From Streptomyces abyssalis (GTDB lineage Bacteria > Actinomycetota > Actinomycetes > Streptomycetales > Streptomycetaceae), in assembly GCF_001751365.1 (NCBI RefSeq), contig NZ_LJGT01000041.1, positions 613,045-677,044 of the forward strand: a stretch of DNA of 64,000 bases. Reading direction: 5' to 3'. The notes beneath the pieces are model-generated. The model did no database searches. It saw only the letters and a list, made by a program, of their open reading frames with translations, and was not told the origin of the DNA. Positions 18,301 to 25,698 of this stretch are shown piece by piece. The translations under genes and the position numbers were made by a program. How positions within the stretch are numbered: the stretch's first letter is position 1; each line of letters starts with the position of its first letter.

Positions 18301-18991
18301 GCGGCTGGAGACGGTCTGGGACGGCCTCGCCTTCGACGCGCCGTGGAAGTCCCTGCAGGAGAAGCAGAACGCGCGGGCGGCGCTGGAGAGGTTCCTGCGC
18401 TGGCACGTCATGCGGTACGGCGCGGAGGGAGCGGCGGGTGACCCGGACGCAGCGGCGGCTGAGCCGGGCGGGGTCGCCGGCAGCGAAGTCGGCTTCGACG
18501 TGACGCTGGAGGCGGGGGAGCACGCGGTGCGGATCCGCGGCAGCGTCGACCGGGTGGAGAGCGACGGGCAGGGACGCGCGTACGTCGTCGACTTCAAGAC
18601 CGGGCGCACGAAGCCGAGCGGCAAGGAGGTCGCACGCCATCCGCAGCTCGCCGTCTACCAGTTGGCCGTGCGTGAGGGCGCGGCCGACCACCTCTTCGGA
18701 GGGGAGCGCCCGGAGCCGGGCGGCGCCGAGCTGGTGCATCTGCGGCTCGGCGCGCCGGAGCGGGAGGGCGGCGAGTCGCTGCCGGTGGTGCAGCGTCAGG
18801 AAGCGCTGACCGGCGACCCGTCACCGGAAGAGGGCGGCGACGGCGGGGAGTGGATCGGCGGACTGCTCGCGACGGCGGCCGGGCGCGTCCTGGACGAACG
18901 CTTCACGCCCTCACCGGGCTCGCAGTGCACGCACTGCGCCTTCCGCGGCTCGTGCTCCGCGCGCGGCGAGGGGCGCCAGATCATCGAGTGA
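15374..18991 (+). CDS. adnA: UvrD-like helicase/RecB-like nuclease, AdnA-type subunit
   Basis: 1205-residue subunit of the AdnAB double-strand-break resection machine, the actinobacterial counterpart of RecBCD/AddAB. Superfamily 1A motor motifs are in order: GPGTGKTTTL (about 62-72), YVDEYQDTDPSQ (about 274), FGDPDQSIYTFRGAD, MTAHRSKGLEW (about 735), and RRLFYVAATRAKERL (about 792). The C-terminal RecB-family nuclease has VDFKTG near 1073, followed by the QLAVYQ helix. A four-cysteine set, one at SCALQW (about 929) and three in QCTHCAFRGSC (about 1184-1192), is the pattern of a nuclease-linked 4Fe-4S cluster. A low-complexity Ser, Ala, Asp and Pro insert of about 80 residues lies near 475-555. 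It is first of the pair, as adnA is in mycobacteria. Confidence 0.88.
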   Translation: MSSSFPSDAHRPGSGSGPGPGSAPAAGPYRLVRTRPVPTDPPALDAQQREVVDHSGGPLLVLAGPGTGKTTTLTEAVAERVRAGGDPERILVLTFSRKAAVELRDRMAARLTGLAERTSAPQATTFHSYCYALVRAHQDAELFAEPLRLLSGPEQDLYIRELLEGQLALESEGRGRIPWSDELRACLTTRGFADEVRAVLARSRELGLGPDELGDFAKRTGRPDWSAASGFLAEYLDVLDAQGVLDYAELVHRAVLLAESPDVAGELRARYDAVYVDEYQDTDPSQVRLLRALAGGGRDLVVFGDPDQSIYTFRGADVNGILDFPEVFRQRSGASAPVRVLRAGRRSGGRLLEATREITRRIPLTRLPADAVRAHRGLVAQRPGGRVEAFTCPTAGAELDNIADLLRRAHLEEGVPWGEMAVLFRAGARSIPAARRALTSAGVPLDVDGADVPLRHEPAVAPLLTALRAVARAASQADRAAGGGADSADSADSGTASRTDSGTASGTAPGGQDRAGGPGRESAADPEADPVPDPDPDDGDGNGDGSARDSGGSPAAGWLDGETALTLLGSPLGGMDAAHLRRLGRALREEERASGESVPRPSGVLLTEALAEPERLVAHDPAYARGAQRLGLLLRKARELLAGGGSAEEALWQLWDGTPWPRRLERAAFRGGAAGRNADRDLDAVCALFDAAARAEERSGGRGALNFLEEIDAQDIVADTLTRRAVRPDAVRLMTAHRSKGLEWRLVVVAGVQEGLWPDLRRRGSLLEADRIGRDGLAEPLSPGALLTEERRLFYVAATRAKERLVVTAVRAPADDGDQPSRFLSELGVEPRTVNSRPRRPLSVAALVAELRATTVDPAASPGLREAAAERLGRLAGLRDEEGHALVPAAHPHRWWGLHEPTRSGTPLRDPDRPVVLSGSALDQLANSCALQWFLSREVKADAPATAAQGFGNVLHVLADEVASGSTPADLAVLMERLETVWDGLAFDAPWKSLQEKQNARAALERFLRWHVMRYGAEGAAGDPDAAAAEPGGVAGSEVGFDVTLEAGEHAVRIRGSVDRVESDGQGRAYVVDFKTGRTKPSGKEVARHPQLAVYQLAVREGAADHLFGGERPEPGGAELVHLRLGAPEREGGESLPVVQRQEALTGDPSPEEGGDGGEWIGGLLATAAGRVLDERFTPSPGSQCTHCAFRGSCSARGEGRQIIE

Positions 18992-19183
18992 GCGGGACCT
19001 GTCGGCTCGCGCTGCGGGGCCTGGCCGGAGCGAGCGGCGTGATCCGCGTCGCGCCGGTGCCGTCGCCCGCGTCGCCGGGACCGGCCGACTGCCCTGCGTA
19101 CGGGGGCGGTTGACGGGCCGTCCGCGCCCCCCGCCGCCGTCTTTCTCCGGCGGTTGTCGGTGCGAGCCGTTAGCGTCTCTCGC

Positions 19184-22100
19184 GTGCCCGCACGACTCAC
19201 CCGCACCGGACAGCTCGAAGAGCTTCTCGGTATCCCCTTTACCCCGGAGCAGCTCGCCTGCATCACCGCGCCGCCCGCTCCCCAAGTGATCGTCGCGGGC
19301 GCCGGTTCGGGCAAGACGACGGTGATGGCCGCGCGGGTCGTATGGCTGGTGGGCACCGGCCAGGTCCAGCCGGAGCAGGTGCTCGGCCTGACGTTCACCA
19401 ACAAGGCCGCGGGCGAACTCACCGAGCGGGTCCGCAAGGCGCTGCTGCGGGCCGGGATCACCGACCCGGACCCGGCCGATCCCGAACACGCCTGCGGCGA
19501 ACCGCAGATCTCCACCTACCACGCCTTCGCGGGCCGGCTCCTGACCGAGCACGGGCTGCGCCTGGGCGTCGAGCCCGGCGCGAAGCTGCTCGCCGACGCC
19601 ACGCGGTTCCAGCTCGCGGCGAGCGTGCTCCGTGCGGACCCCGGCCCCTTCGAGGCGCTGACCAAGTCCGTCACCGCGCTCGTCGAGGACCTGCTCGCGC
19701 TCGACGGCGAGCTGAGCGAGCACCTGGTCCGGCCTGGCGGACTCCGTGCGTACGACGAGGAGTTGCGCGCCGCCCTGGAGAGCGCCCCCCTGAGCAACGC
19801 CGCGCTGCGCAAGGTGCCGCAGACCGCGCTGGGGCGTACCGAACTCCTCGGCCTGGTCGAGAAGTACCGCGCACGCAAGCGCGAGCGCGATCTGCTCGAC
19901 TTCGGGGACCAGATCGCCCTCGCGGCCACCCTGGCCCGTGAGGTCCCGGAGGTCGGCAGGGCACTTCGGTCGCAGTTCTCCGCCGTCCTCCTCGACGAGT
20001 ACCAGGACACCTCCGTGGCCCAACGCGTCCTGCTCTCGGGGCTGTTCGGCGCCGGTGAGGGCGCGGGTCACGCCGTCACCGCCGTCGGCGACCCCTGCCA
20101 GGCCATCTACGGCTGGCGCGGCGCCTCGGTCGCCAACCTCGACGACTTCCCCCGGCACTTCCCGCGCGCCGACGGCAACCCCGCACAGCGATACTCCCTC
20201 AGCGAGAACCGCCGCAGCGGCGGCCGTCTGCTCTCCCTCGCCAACACCCTCGCCGCGCCGCTGCGCGGCCGTCACGAGGGCGTGGAGGCGCTGCGGCCCG
20301 CACCGGGCGCGGAGGGCGAAGGCCTGGTGCGGTGCGCGCTGCTGCCCACGCACGCGGAGGAGGTGGAGTGGCTGGCCGACTCCCTTGCCCATCTCGTCCG
20401 TACGGGCACACCTCCCGGAGAGATCGCCGTACTCTGCCGCGGCGCGGGCGACTTCGCGGAGATCCAGGGCGCCCTGGTCGCACGCGAACTTCCCGTCGAG
20501 GTGGTCGGTCTCACGGGGCTGCTGCATCTGCCGGAGGTCGCCGATCTCGTCGCGATGTGCGAGGTGCTCGCCGACCCGACGGCCAACGCCTCGCTCGTAC
20601 GGCTGCTGACGGGTCCGCGCTGGCGGATCGGGCCCCGCGACCTCGCGCTGCTCGGGCGCAGGGCCCGGCTGCTCGTACAGCACGACGAGGACCACGGCGG
20701 CGACCCGGACAGGCGCCTGGCCGCGGCTGTCGAGGGCGTCGATCCGGCGGAGGTCGTCTCGCTCGCCGACGCTCTGGAGACCTTCCTGGACGCCGGCACC
20801 GGTCACGACGCGGGAGACCGCACCGGCGGTCGCGGCGCCGGCCGTCACGGCGGGGCTCACGACACGGGTCACGACGCCGGGCTGCCGTTCTCGGCGGAGG
20901 CGCGAGTGCGCTTCACCAGGCTCGCCGCCGAGATACGCGACCTGCGGCGCTCACTGGCCGATCCGCTGATGGACGTGCTGCACAGGGTGCTCGGCGTGAG
21001 CGGCCTGGAGGTCGAGCTGTCCGCGTCCCCGCATGCGCTGGCCGCCCGGCGCCGCGAGACGCTGAGTGCCTTCCTCGACGTCGCCGCCGGATTCGCCGCC
21101 GTCGACGGCGAGGCCACGCTGCTCGCCTTCCTCGCCTTCCTCCGTACGGCGGCGCAGTACGAGAAGGGCCTCGACAGCTCGCTTCCCGGCGGGGAGAACG
21201 CGGTGAAGGTGCTCACCGCCCACAAGGCCAAGGGCCTGGAGTGGGACGTGGTGGCGGTGCCGGGGCTGGTGGCGAAGCAGTTCCCCGGCGAGCAGCCCCG
21301 CGAGTCGTGGCTCAGCCGGCCCAGGGTCCTGCCCCACGCGCTGCGCGGTGACGCGGCCACCCTGCCGGACGTGCAGGAGTGGACGGCGAAGGGCGTGAAG
21401 GCCTATGACACCGCGATGCGGGACCACCAGGCCACCGAGGAACTCCGCCTCGGTTACGTCACGTTCACCCGCCCCCGTTCGCTCCTGCTCGGCTCGGGGC
21501 ACTGGTGGGGCCCGCACCAGAAGAGGCCCCGCGGGCCCTCGGCGTTCCTGGAGGCCCTGCGTTCGCACTGTGAGGCGGACCCGGCGCACGGCGAGGTCGA
21601 GCACTGGGCCGACGCACCCGCCGACGACGAGCAGAACCCGGCCGTCGCCGCCGCCGCGGCCGAGGAGCGGGCATGGCCGCTGCCGCTGGACGAGGAGGCG
21701 CTGGCGCACCGGAGGGCCGCGGCCCGGGCGGTGCTGGCGCATCTCGCGGAGGAGCCGGCGGCGGGCGAGTACGGCGACGCGGGCGCCGTGCCGGACGCCG
21801 CGGACCCGGCAGCCGTGCCGGGCGCCGCGGGCGCGCCGGAAGCGGTGCTCACGCCGGGCGCCGCGGGCGCGGTGCTCACGCCGGAGGAGTCGCGCCTCGT
21901 CGACTCCTGGGACCGCGACCTGAACGCGCTCACCGGTGAACTGAGGCGTTCCCGCGTCGCCGTCCGCGACGTACCGGTGCCTGCCGCGCTGTCCGCGTCG
22001 GAGCTGCTGCGGATGGCCGCCGACCCGTACGCCTTCGCACGCGAACTGGCCCGGCCCATGCCGCGCCCGCCGCAGCCGGCGGCGGCCCGCCGCGGCACGC

Positions 22101-22768
22101 GTTTCCACGCATGGGTGGAGTCCCGGTTCGAGGAATTGACCCTTCCGATGCTCGGTCCCGACGAGCTTCCCGGCGCGGACGACGGAGCCACCGGGTCCGC
22201 CGGGTCCGCAGGCGCCGACGGGTCCGCCGCCGACCAGGACGGGATCGCGGACGAGCGCGACCTGGCCGCGCTGAAGGAGGCCTTCCGGCGCTCGCCGTAC
22301 GCGCGGCGCACTCCGTACCGCGTCGAGGAGCCGTTCCAGCTCGCACTGGCGGGCCGCGTCGTCCGCGGCCGCATCGACGCCGTCTACCGCGACGTCGCAC
22401 CCGACGGCTCGGAGGCGTACGAAATCGTCGACTGGAAGACCGGCCGCGCACGCGACGCCGACCCGCTCCAGCTCTCCGTCTACCGCCTTGCCTGGGCCGA
22501 GAAGCAGCGAGTGCCGCTCGAATCCGTGGGGGCCGCGTTCCTCTACGTACGGAGCGGGGAGCTGGTCCGTCCCGAGGGCCTCCTCGGCCGTCCCGAGCTC
22601 GAGGAGCTGCTCGCCGGCCCGGACCTCTCCGATGACGACGCCGGCCTGGGCCCGGACGGCGGTGCCGGCCCCGTCCCGGACCGCCCGCACGCCGCCCGCC
22701 CGCACGGCCCCCGCACCGGCACGGACGGTGCGGACGCGGATGGGAGCCGTCCCCCGGATGCCGGATAG
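19184..22768 (+). CDS. adnB: UvrD-like helicase/RecB-like nuclease, AdnB-type subunit
   Basis: 1194 residues from GTG 19184; an in-frame TTG at 19154 and GTG at 19160 are alternatives. Partner of the upstream gene in AdnAB end resection. Motor motifs: VAGAGSGKTTVM (about 37-48), VLLDEYQDTSVAQ (about 267), VGDPCQAIYGWRGAS, VLTAHKAKGLEWDVV (about 674) and LGYVTFTRPR (about 758). The RecB-like nuclease is marked by EIVDWKTGRARDADPLQLSVYRLAW near 1079. No four-cysteine cluster is seen in this subunit. Long Ala, Gly and Asp rich linkers occur around 545-565, 820-910 and the last 40 residues. TAGCGT ends seven bases before the chosen GTG, supporting a leaderless start there. It forms a compact operon with the M20 peptidase and nudC genes downstream (gaps of 10 and 1 bases). 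Confidence 0.9.
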   Translation: MPARLTRTGQLEELLGIPFTPEQLACITAPPAPQVIVAGAGSGKTTVMAARVVWLVGTGQVQPEQVLGLTFTNKAAGELTERVRKALLRAGITDPDPADPEHACGEPQISTYHAFAGRLLTEHGLRLGVEPGAKLLADATRFQLAASVLRADPGPFEALTKSVTALVEDLLALDGELSEHLVRPGGLRAYDEELRAALESAPLSNAALRKVPQTALGRTELLGLVEKYRARKRERDLLDFGDQIALAATLAREVPEVGRALRSQFSAVLLDEYQDTSVAQRVLLSGLFGAGEGAGHAVTAVGDPCQAIYGWRGASVANLDDFPRHFPRADGNPAQRYSLSENRRSGGRLLSLANTLAAPLRGRHEGVEALRPAPGAEGEGLVRCALLPTHAEEVEWLADSLAHLVRTGTPPGEIAVLCRGAGDFAEIQGALVARELPVEVVGLTGLLHLPEVADLVAMCEVLADPTANASLVRLLTGPRWRIGPRDLALLGRRARLLVQHDEDHGGDPDRRLAAAVEGVDPAEVVSLADALETFLDAGTGHDAGDRTGGRGAGRHGGAHDTGHDAGLPFSAEARVRFTRLAAEIRDLRRSLADPLMDVLHRVLGVSGLEVELSASPHALAARRRETLSAFLDVAAGFAAVDGEATLLAFLAFLRTAAQYEKGLDSSLPGGENAVKVLTAHKAKGLEWDVVAVPGLVAKQFPGEQPRESWLSRPRVLPHALRGDAATLPDVQEWTAKGVKAYDTAMRDHQATEELRLGYVTFTRPRSLLLGSGHWWGPHQKRPRGPSAFLEALRSHCEADPAHGEVEHWADAPADDEQNPAVAAAAAEERAWPLPLDEEALAHRRAAARAVLAHLAEEPAAGEYGDAGAVPDAADPAAVPGAAGAPEAVLTPGAAGAVLTPEESRLVDSWDRDLNALTGELRRSRVAVRDVPVPAALSASELLRMAADPYAFARELARPMPRPPQPAAARRGTRFHAWVESRFEELTLPMLGPDELPGADDGATGSAGSAGADGSAADQDGIADERDLAALKEAFRRSPYARRTPYRVEEPFQLALAGRVVRGRIDAVYRDVAPDGSEAYEIVDWKTGRARDADPLQLSVYRLAWAEKQRVPLESVGAAFLYVRSGELVRPEGLLGRPELEELLAGPDLSDDDAGLGPDGGAGPVPDRPHAARPHGPRTGTDGADADGSRPPDAG

Positions 22769-22778
22769 GCTGCCCGGC

Positions 22779-24221
22779 ATGAGCAGCATCCCGGCAGCTC
22801 CGGACGACGCCGTCCGGGCCCGCATCGAAGACAGGCGTGCAGCCTTCCTCGACGACCTCGTGGAGTGGCTGCGCATCCCCTCTGTCTCCGCCGACCCGGA
22901 GCACGCCGGTGACGTGCGGCGCAGCGCCGAATGGCTCGCGGAGAAGCTCACCGCGACGGGCTTCCCCGTCGCCGAGGTCTGGGAGACCCCGGGGGCACCC
23001 GCGGTCTTCGCCGAGTGGCCTTCAGGCGATCCGGACGCCCCGACCGTGCTCCTCTACGGGCACCACGACGTCCAGCCCGCGTCCCGTTCCGACGGCTGGC
23101 ACTCCGATCCCTTCGTCCCGGAGGAGCGGGACGGCCGTCTGTACGCACGCGGCGCCGCCGACGACAAGGGCCAGGTCCTCTTCCACACCCTCGGCGTGCG
23201 GGCGCACCTCGCCGCCACGGGGCGTACGTCCCCTGCCGTGAGCCTCAAGCTGATCGTGGAGGGCGAGGAGGAGTCCGGTTCGCCGCACTTCCCGGCGCTG
23301 CTGCGGGCGAACGCCGAGCGGCTGGCCTGCGACGCCGTGATCGTGTCCGACACAGGCATGTGGTCGCGGGAGACGCCGACCGTGTGCACCGGCATGCGCG
23401 GCCTGACCGACTGCCAGATCGATCTGTACGGCCCCGGCCAGGACATCCACTCGGGCTCCTTCGGCGGTGCCGTCCCCAACCCGGCGACGGAGGCCGCGCG
23501 GCTCGCGGCGGGCCTGCACGACGAGGCACGGCGCGTCACGCTCCCCGGCTTCTACGACGGGGTCGTGGAGCTCACCGACCGGGAGCGGGAGCTGTTCGCG
23601 GAGCTCCCCTTCGACGAGGACGTCTGGCTGCGTTCGGCACACTCCCGGGCGCCGCTCGGCGAGGCCGGCTACACGACGCTGGAGCGGATCTGGGCCCGTC
23701 CGACCGCGGAGGTCAACGGCATCGGCGGCGGTTACCAGGGGCCCGGCGGCAAGACCGTCATCCCGTCGGCCGCCCAGCTGAAGCTGTCCTTCCGGCTGGT
23801 GGCGGGACAGGACACGGAGAAGGTCCAGCAGTCGCTCCGCGAGTGGGTGGCGCGGAGCCTGCCGGACGGCGTCCGGCACGAGATCACCTTCTGGGGCGCG
23901 ACCCGTCCCTGCCTCACGCCGCTCGGGCATCCCGCGCTGCGTTCGGTCGTACGGTCGATGGAGCGCGCCTTCGGGCAGCCGGTCCACTTCACACGTGAGG
24001 GCGGGTCCGGGCCGGCGGCGGACTTGCAGGACGTGCTCGGGGTCCCGGTGCTCTTCCTGGGCATCTCCGTACCGTCGGACGGCTGGCACTCACCGGACGA
24101 GAAGGTCGAACTGGACCTGCTGACGAAGGGCGCCGAGGCCGCCGCGTACCTCTGGGGGGATCTCGCGGAGCACTGGAGCGTGCACTCCCGCAGTGCCGTC
24201 GCAGGAGGAGCAGGAAGCTGA
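22779..24221 (+). CDS. M20-family dipeptidase
   Basis: 480-residue cytosolic metallopeptidase of the M20 dipeptidase (CNDP/DapE-like) group, hydrolysing short peptides with two metal ions. Motifs seen: VLLYGHHDVQPA (metal ligand His and catalytic Asp, about 90-101), YARGAADDKGQ (bridging Asp, about 126-136), VEGEEESGSPH (catalytic Glu pair, about 162-172), and a late TREGGSGPAADL block. The inserted dimerisation domain spans about 215-375. The start has no clear ribosome-binding site; TAGGCT lies seven bases before the ATG, so a leaderless internal promoter is possible. It is placed between adnB and nudC with almost no spacing. A metabolic role in peptide turnover is the simplest reading. Confidence 0.88.
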   Translation: MSSIPAAPDDAVRARIEDRRAAFLDDLVEWLRIPSVSADPEHAGDVRRSAEWLAEKLTATGFPVAEVWETPGAPAVFAEWPSGDPDAPTVLLYGHHDVQPASRSDGWHSDPFVPEERDGRLYARGAADDKGQVLFHTLGVRAHLAATGRTSPAVSLKLIVEGEEESGSPHFPALLRANAERLACDAVIVSDTGMWSRETPTVCTGMRGLTDCQIDLYGPGQDIHSGSFGGAVPNPATEAARLAAGLHDEARRVTLPGFYDGVVELTDRERELFAELPFDEDVWLRSAHSRAPLGEAGYTTLERIWARPTAEVNGIGGGYQGPGGKTVIPSAAQLKLSFRLVAGQDTEKVQQSLREWVARSLPDGVRHEITFWGATRPCLTPLGHPALRSVVRSMERAFGQPVHFTREGGSGPAADLQDVLGVPVLFLGISVPSDGWHSPDEKVELDLLTKGAEAAAYLWGDLAEHWSVHSRSAVAGGAGS

Positions 24222-24222
24222 A

Positions 24223-25230
24223 GTGACCACTCGGACCGACTCGACCGCAGCCGCCGGAGCGGGGACCGGCGGCGGCACCGGCACAGGTGCCGCCGCGGAC
24301 CGCCCGATCACCCTCACCGCGACCGGCGGCATCGACCGCGCCGCGCACCACCGGATGAACGAGGCATGGCTGGCGGCCGCGTGGAGCCACCCGACGACAC
24401 GTGTTTTCGTGGTCTCCGGCGGACAGGCGCTCGTCGAGGACGACGGCGAGGGCAGCACGGAGCTGGTCATGATGCCGTCGTTCGACGCGCCGTTCACCGA
24501 GGCCCACCGGTACTTCCTCGGCGTCGACGACGAGGGCGTCCGCTACTTCGCGCTGCAGAAGGACTCGCTGCCGGGCCGCATGGACGACATCGCACGCCCC
24601 GCCGGGCTGCGCGAGGCGGGCCTGCTGCTCTCAGCACGTGACGCCGAGCTGATGGCGCACGCCGTGGGCCTGGAGAACTGGCAGCGCACGCACCGCTTCT
24701 GCTCGCGCTGCGGTGAGCGCACAGTCATCGCCGCCGCGGGGCATCTGCGCCGCTGCCCGGCCTGCGGTGCCGAGCACTATCCGCGTACCGACCCCGCCGT
24801 GATCATGCTGGTGACGGACGAGAAGGACCGGGCCCTGCTGGGCCGTCAGGTCCACTGGCCCGAGGGCCGCTTCTCGACGCTCGCCGGGTTCGTCGAGCCG
24901 GGGGAATCGCTGGAGGCCGCCGTCATCAGGGAGGTCGCCGAGGAGGCGGGCGTGACGGTGGGCCACGTCGACTACGTGGCGAGCCAGCCGTGGCCGTTCC
25001 CCGCCAGCCTGATGCTGGGCTTCATGGCCCGCGCCACCTCACCGGAGATCCATGTGGACGGGGACGAGATCGAGGAGGCCCGCTGGTTCTCCCGCGACGA
25101 ACTCAGGGAGGCGTTCACGACGGGCGAGGTCCGGGCTCCGTCCGGCATCTCCATCGCGTCACGCCTCGTGGAGCGCTGGTACGGGGAGCCGCTGCCCGGG
25201 CCGGGGGCGGGGCCACGGCCCGGGGGCTGA
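24223..25230 (+). CDS. nudC: NAD(+) diphosphatase / NAD-capped RNA decapping NUDIX enzyme NudC
   Basis: 335 residues from the GTG one base after the previous stop, with GGAGGAG upstream. It hydrolyses NADH or NAD(+) to NMNH and AMP and, in characterised homologues, removes NAD caps from RNA. Order of domains: variable N-terminal NTF-like part, a four-cysteine zinc ribbon (CSRCGERT and CPACGAEHYPRTDP, about 160-187), then the NUDIX box GFVEPGESLEAAVIREVAEEAGV at about 224-246 with the catalytic Glu residues. SQPWPFPASLMLGF follows, which is the NudC-specific SQPWPFPxS signature. The first 30 residues are Ala, Gly and Thr rich. Family call is firm. Confidence 0.93.
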   Translation: MTTRTDSTAAAGAGTGGGTGTGAAADRPITLTATGGIDRAAHHRMNEAWLAAAWSHPTTRVFVVSGGQALVEDDGEGSTELVMMPSFDAPFTEAHRYFLGVDDEGVRYFALQKDSLPGRMDDIARPAGLREAGLLLSARDAELMAHAVGLENWQRTHRFCSRCGERTVIAAAGHLRRCPACGAEHYPRTDPAVIMLVTDEKDRALLGRQVHWPEGRFSTLAGFVEPGESLEAAVIREVAEEAGVTVGHVDYVASQPWPFPASLMLGFMARATSPEIHVDGDEIEEARWFSRDELREAFTTGEVRAPSGISIASRLVERWYGEPLPGPGAGPRPGG

Positions 25231-25296
25231 GCCTCCCCCTCCGCGCGGGGACGGCAGCCTCGGCCGGCTGTCCGGGGGTGCTGTCCGGAGGTACGG

Positions 25297-25539
25297 TCAG
25301 CCGGCGACCTTCTGCTGCACCTGCGCCAGTGAGGGGTTGGTCAGCGTGGACCCGTCGGGGAAGAGCACGGTCGGCACGGTCTGGTTCCCGCCGTTGGCCT
25401 TCTCCACGAAGTCCGCGGAGTCCGGGTCGTGTTCGATGTTGATCTCCGTGTACGGGATGCCCGCGCGGTCCATCTGGCCCTTCAGCCGACGGCAGTAGCC
25501 GCACCACGTGGTGCTGTACATCGTCACGTTTCCCGTCAT
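25297..25539 (-). CDS. mycoredoxin (glutaredoxin-like, mycothiol-dependent)
   Basis: 80-residue thioredoxin-fold protein. It reduces mycothiol mixed disulfides on proteins. The active site TTWCGYCRRLKGQ gives a CGYC motif at residues 12-15. The cis-proline TVPTV and the downstream GGNQTVPTVLFPDGS block match Mrx1 (Rv3198A). The ATG at 25539 is selected because the first beta strand NVTMYST begins there. A perfect SigR promoter lies 38 bases upstream on the same strand, so induction by disulfide stress is expected, which fits the enzyme's role. It is convergent with nudC and divergent from uvrD2, the same neighbourhood as in mycobacteria. Confidence 0.92.
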   Translation of the reverse strand: MTGNVTMYSTTWCGYCRRLKGQMDRAGIPYTEINIEHDPDSADFVEKANGGNQTVPTVLFPDGSTLTNPSLAQVQQKVAG

Positions 25540-25576
25540 GGGTCCTGCGCTCCTTCGTGTCCGTTGGTGACTGGGG

Positions 25577-25602
25577 AACGTGTGAACGGGCCGGACCATT
25601 CC
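25577..25602 (-). promoter_or_regulatory. SigR-type promoter of the mycoredoxin gene
   Basis: Read on the minus strand, GGAAT (25602-25598) and GTT (25579-25577) are separated by exactly 18 bases. The start codon is at 25539. Spacing and both half-elements match the SigR consensus. Confidence 0.8.
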
Positions 25603-25698
25603 CGTGACGCGGGAGCTTCCGTGAGTGTCGTATGACGATCCCGGACCGGCTGTGGACAAGCGTCACGCCCGTCCCGTACGACCTGGCAGCATGGCGGG

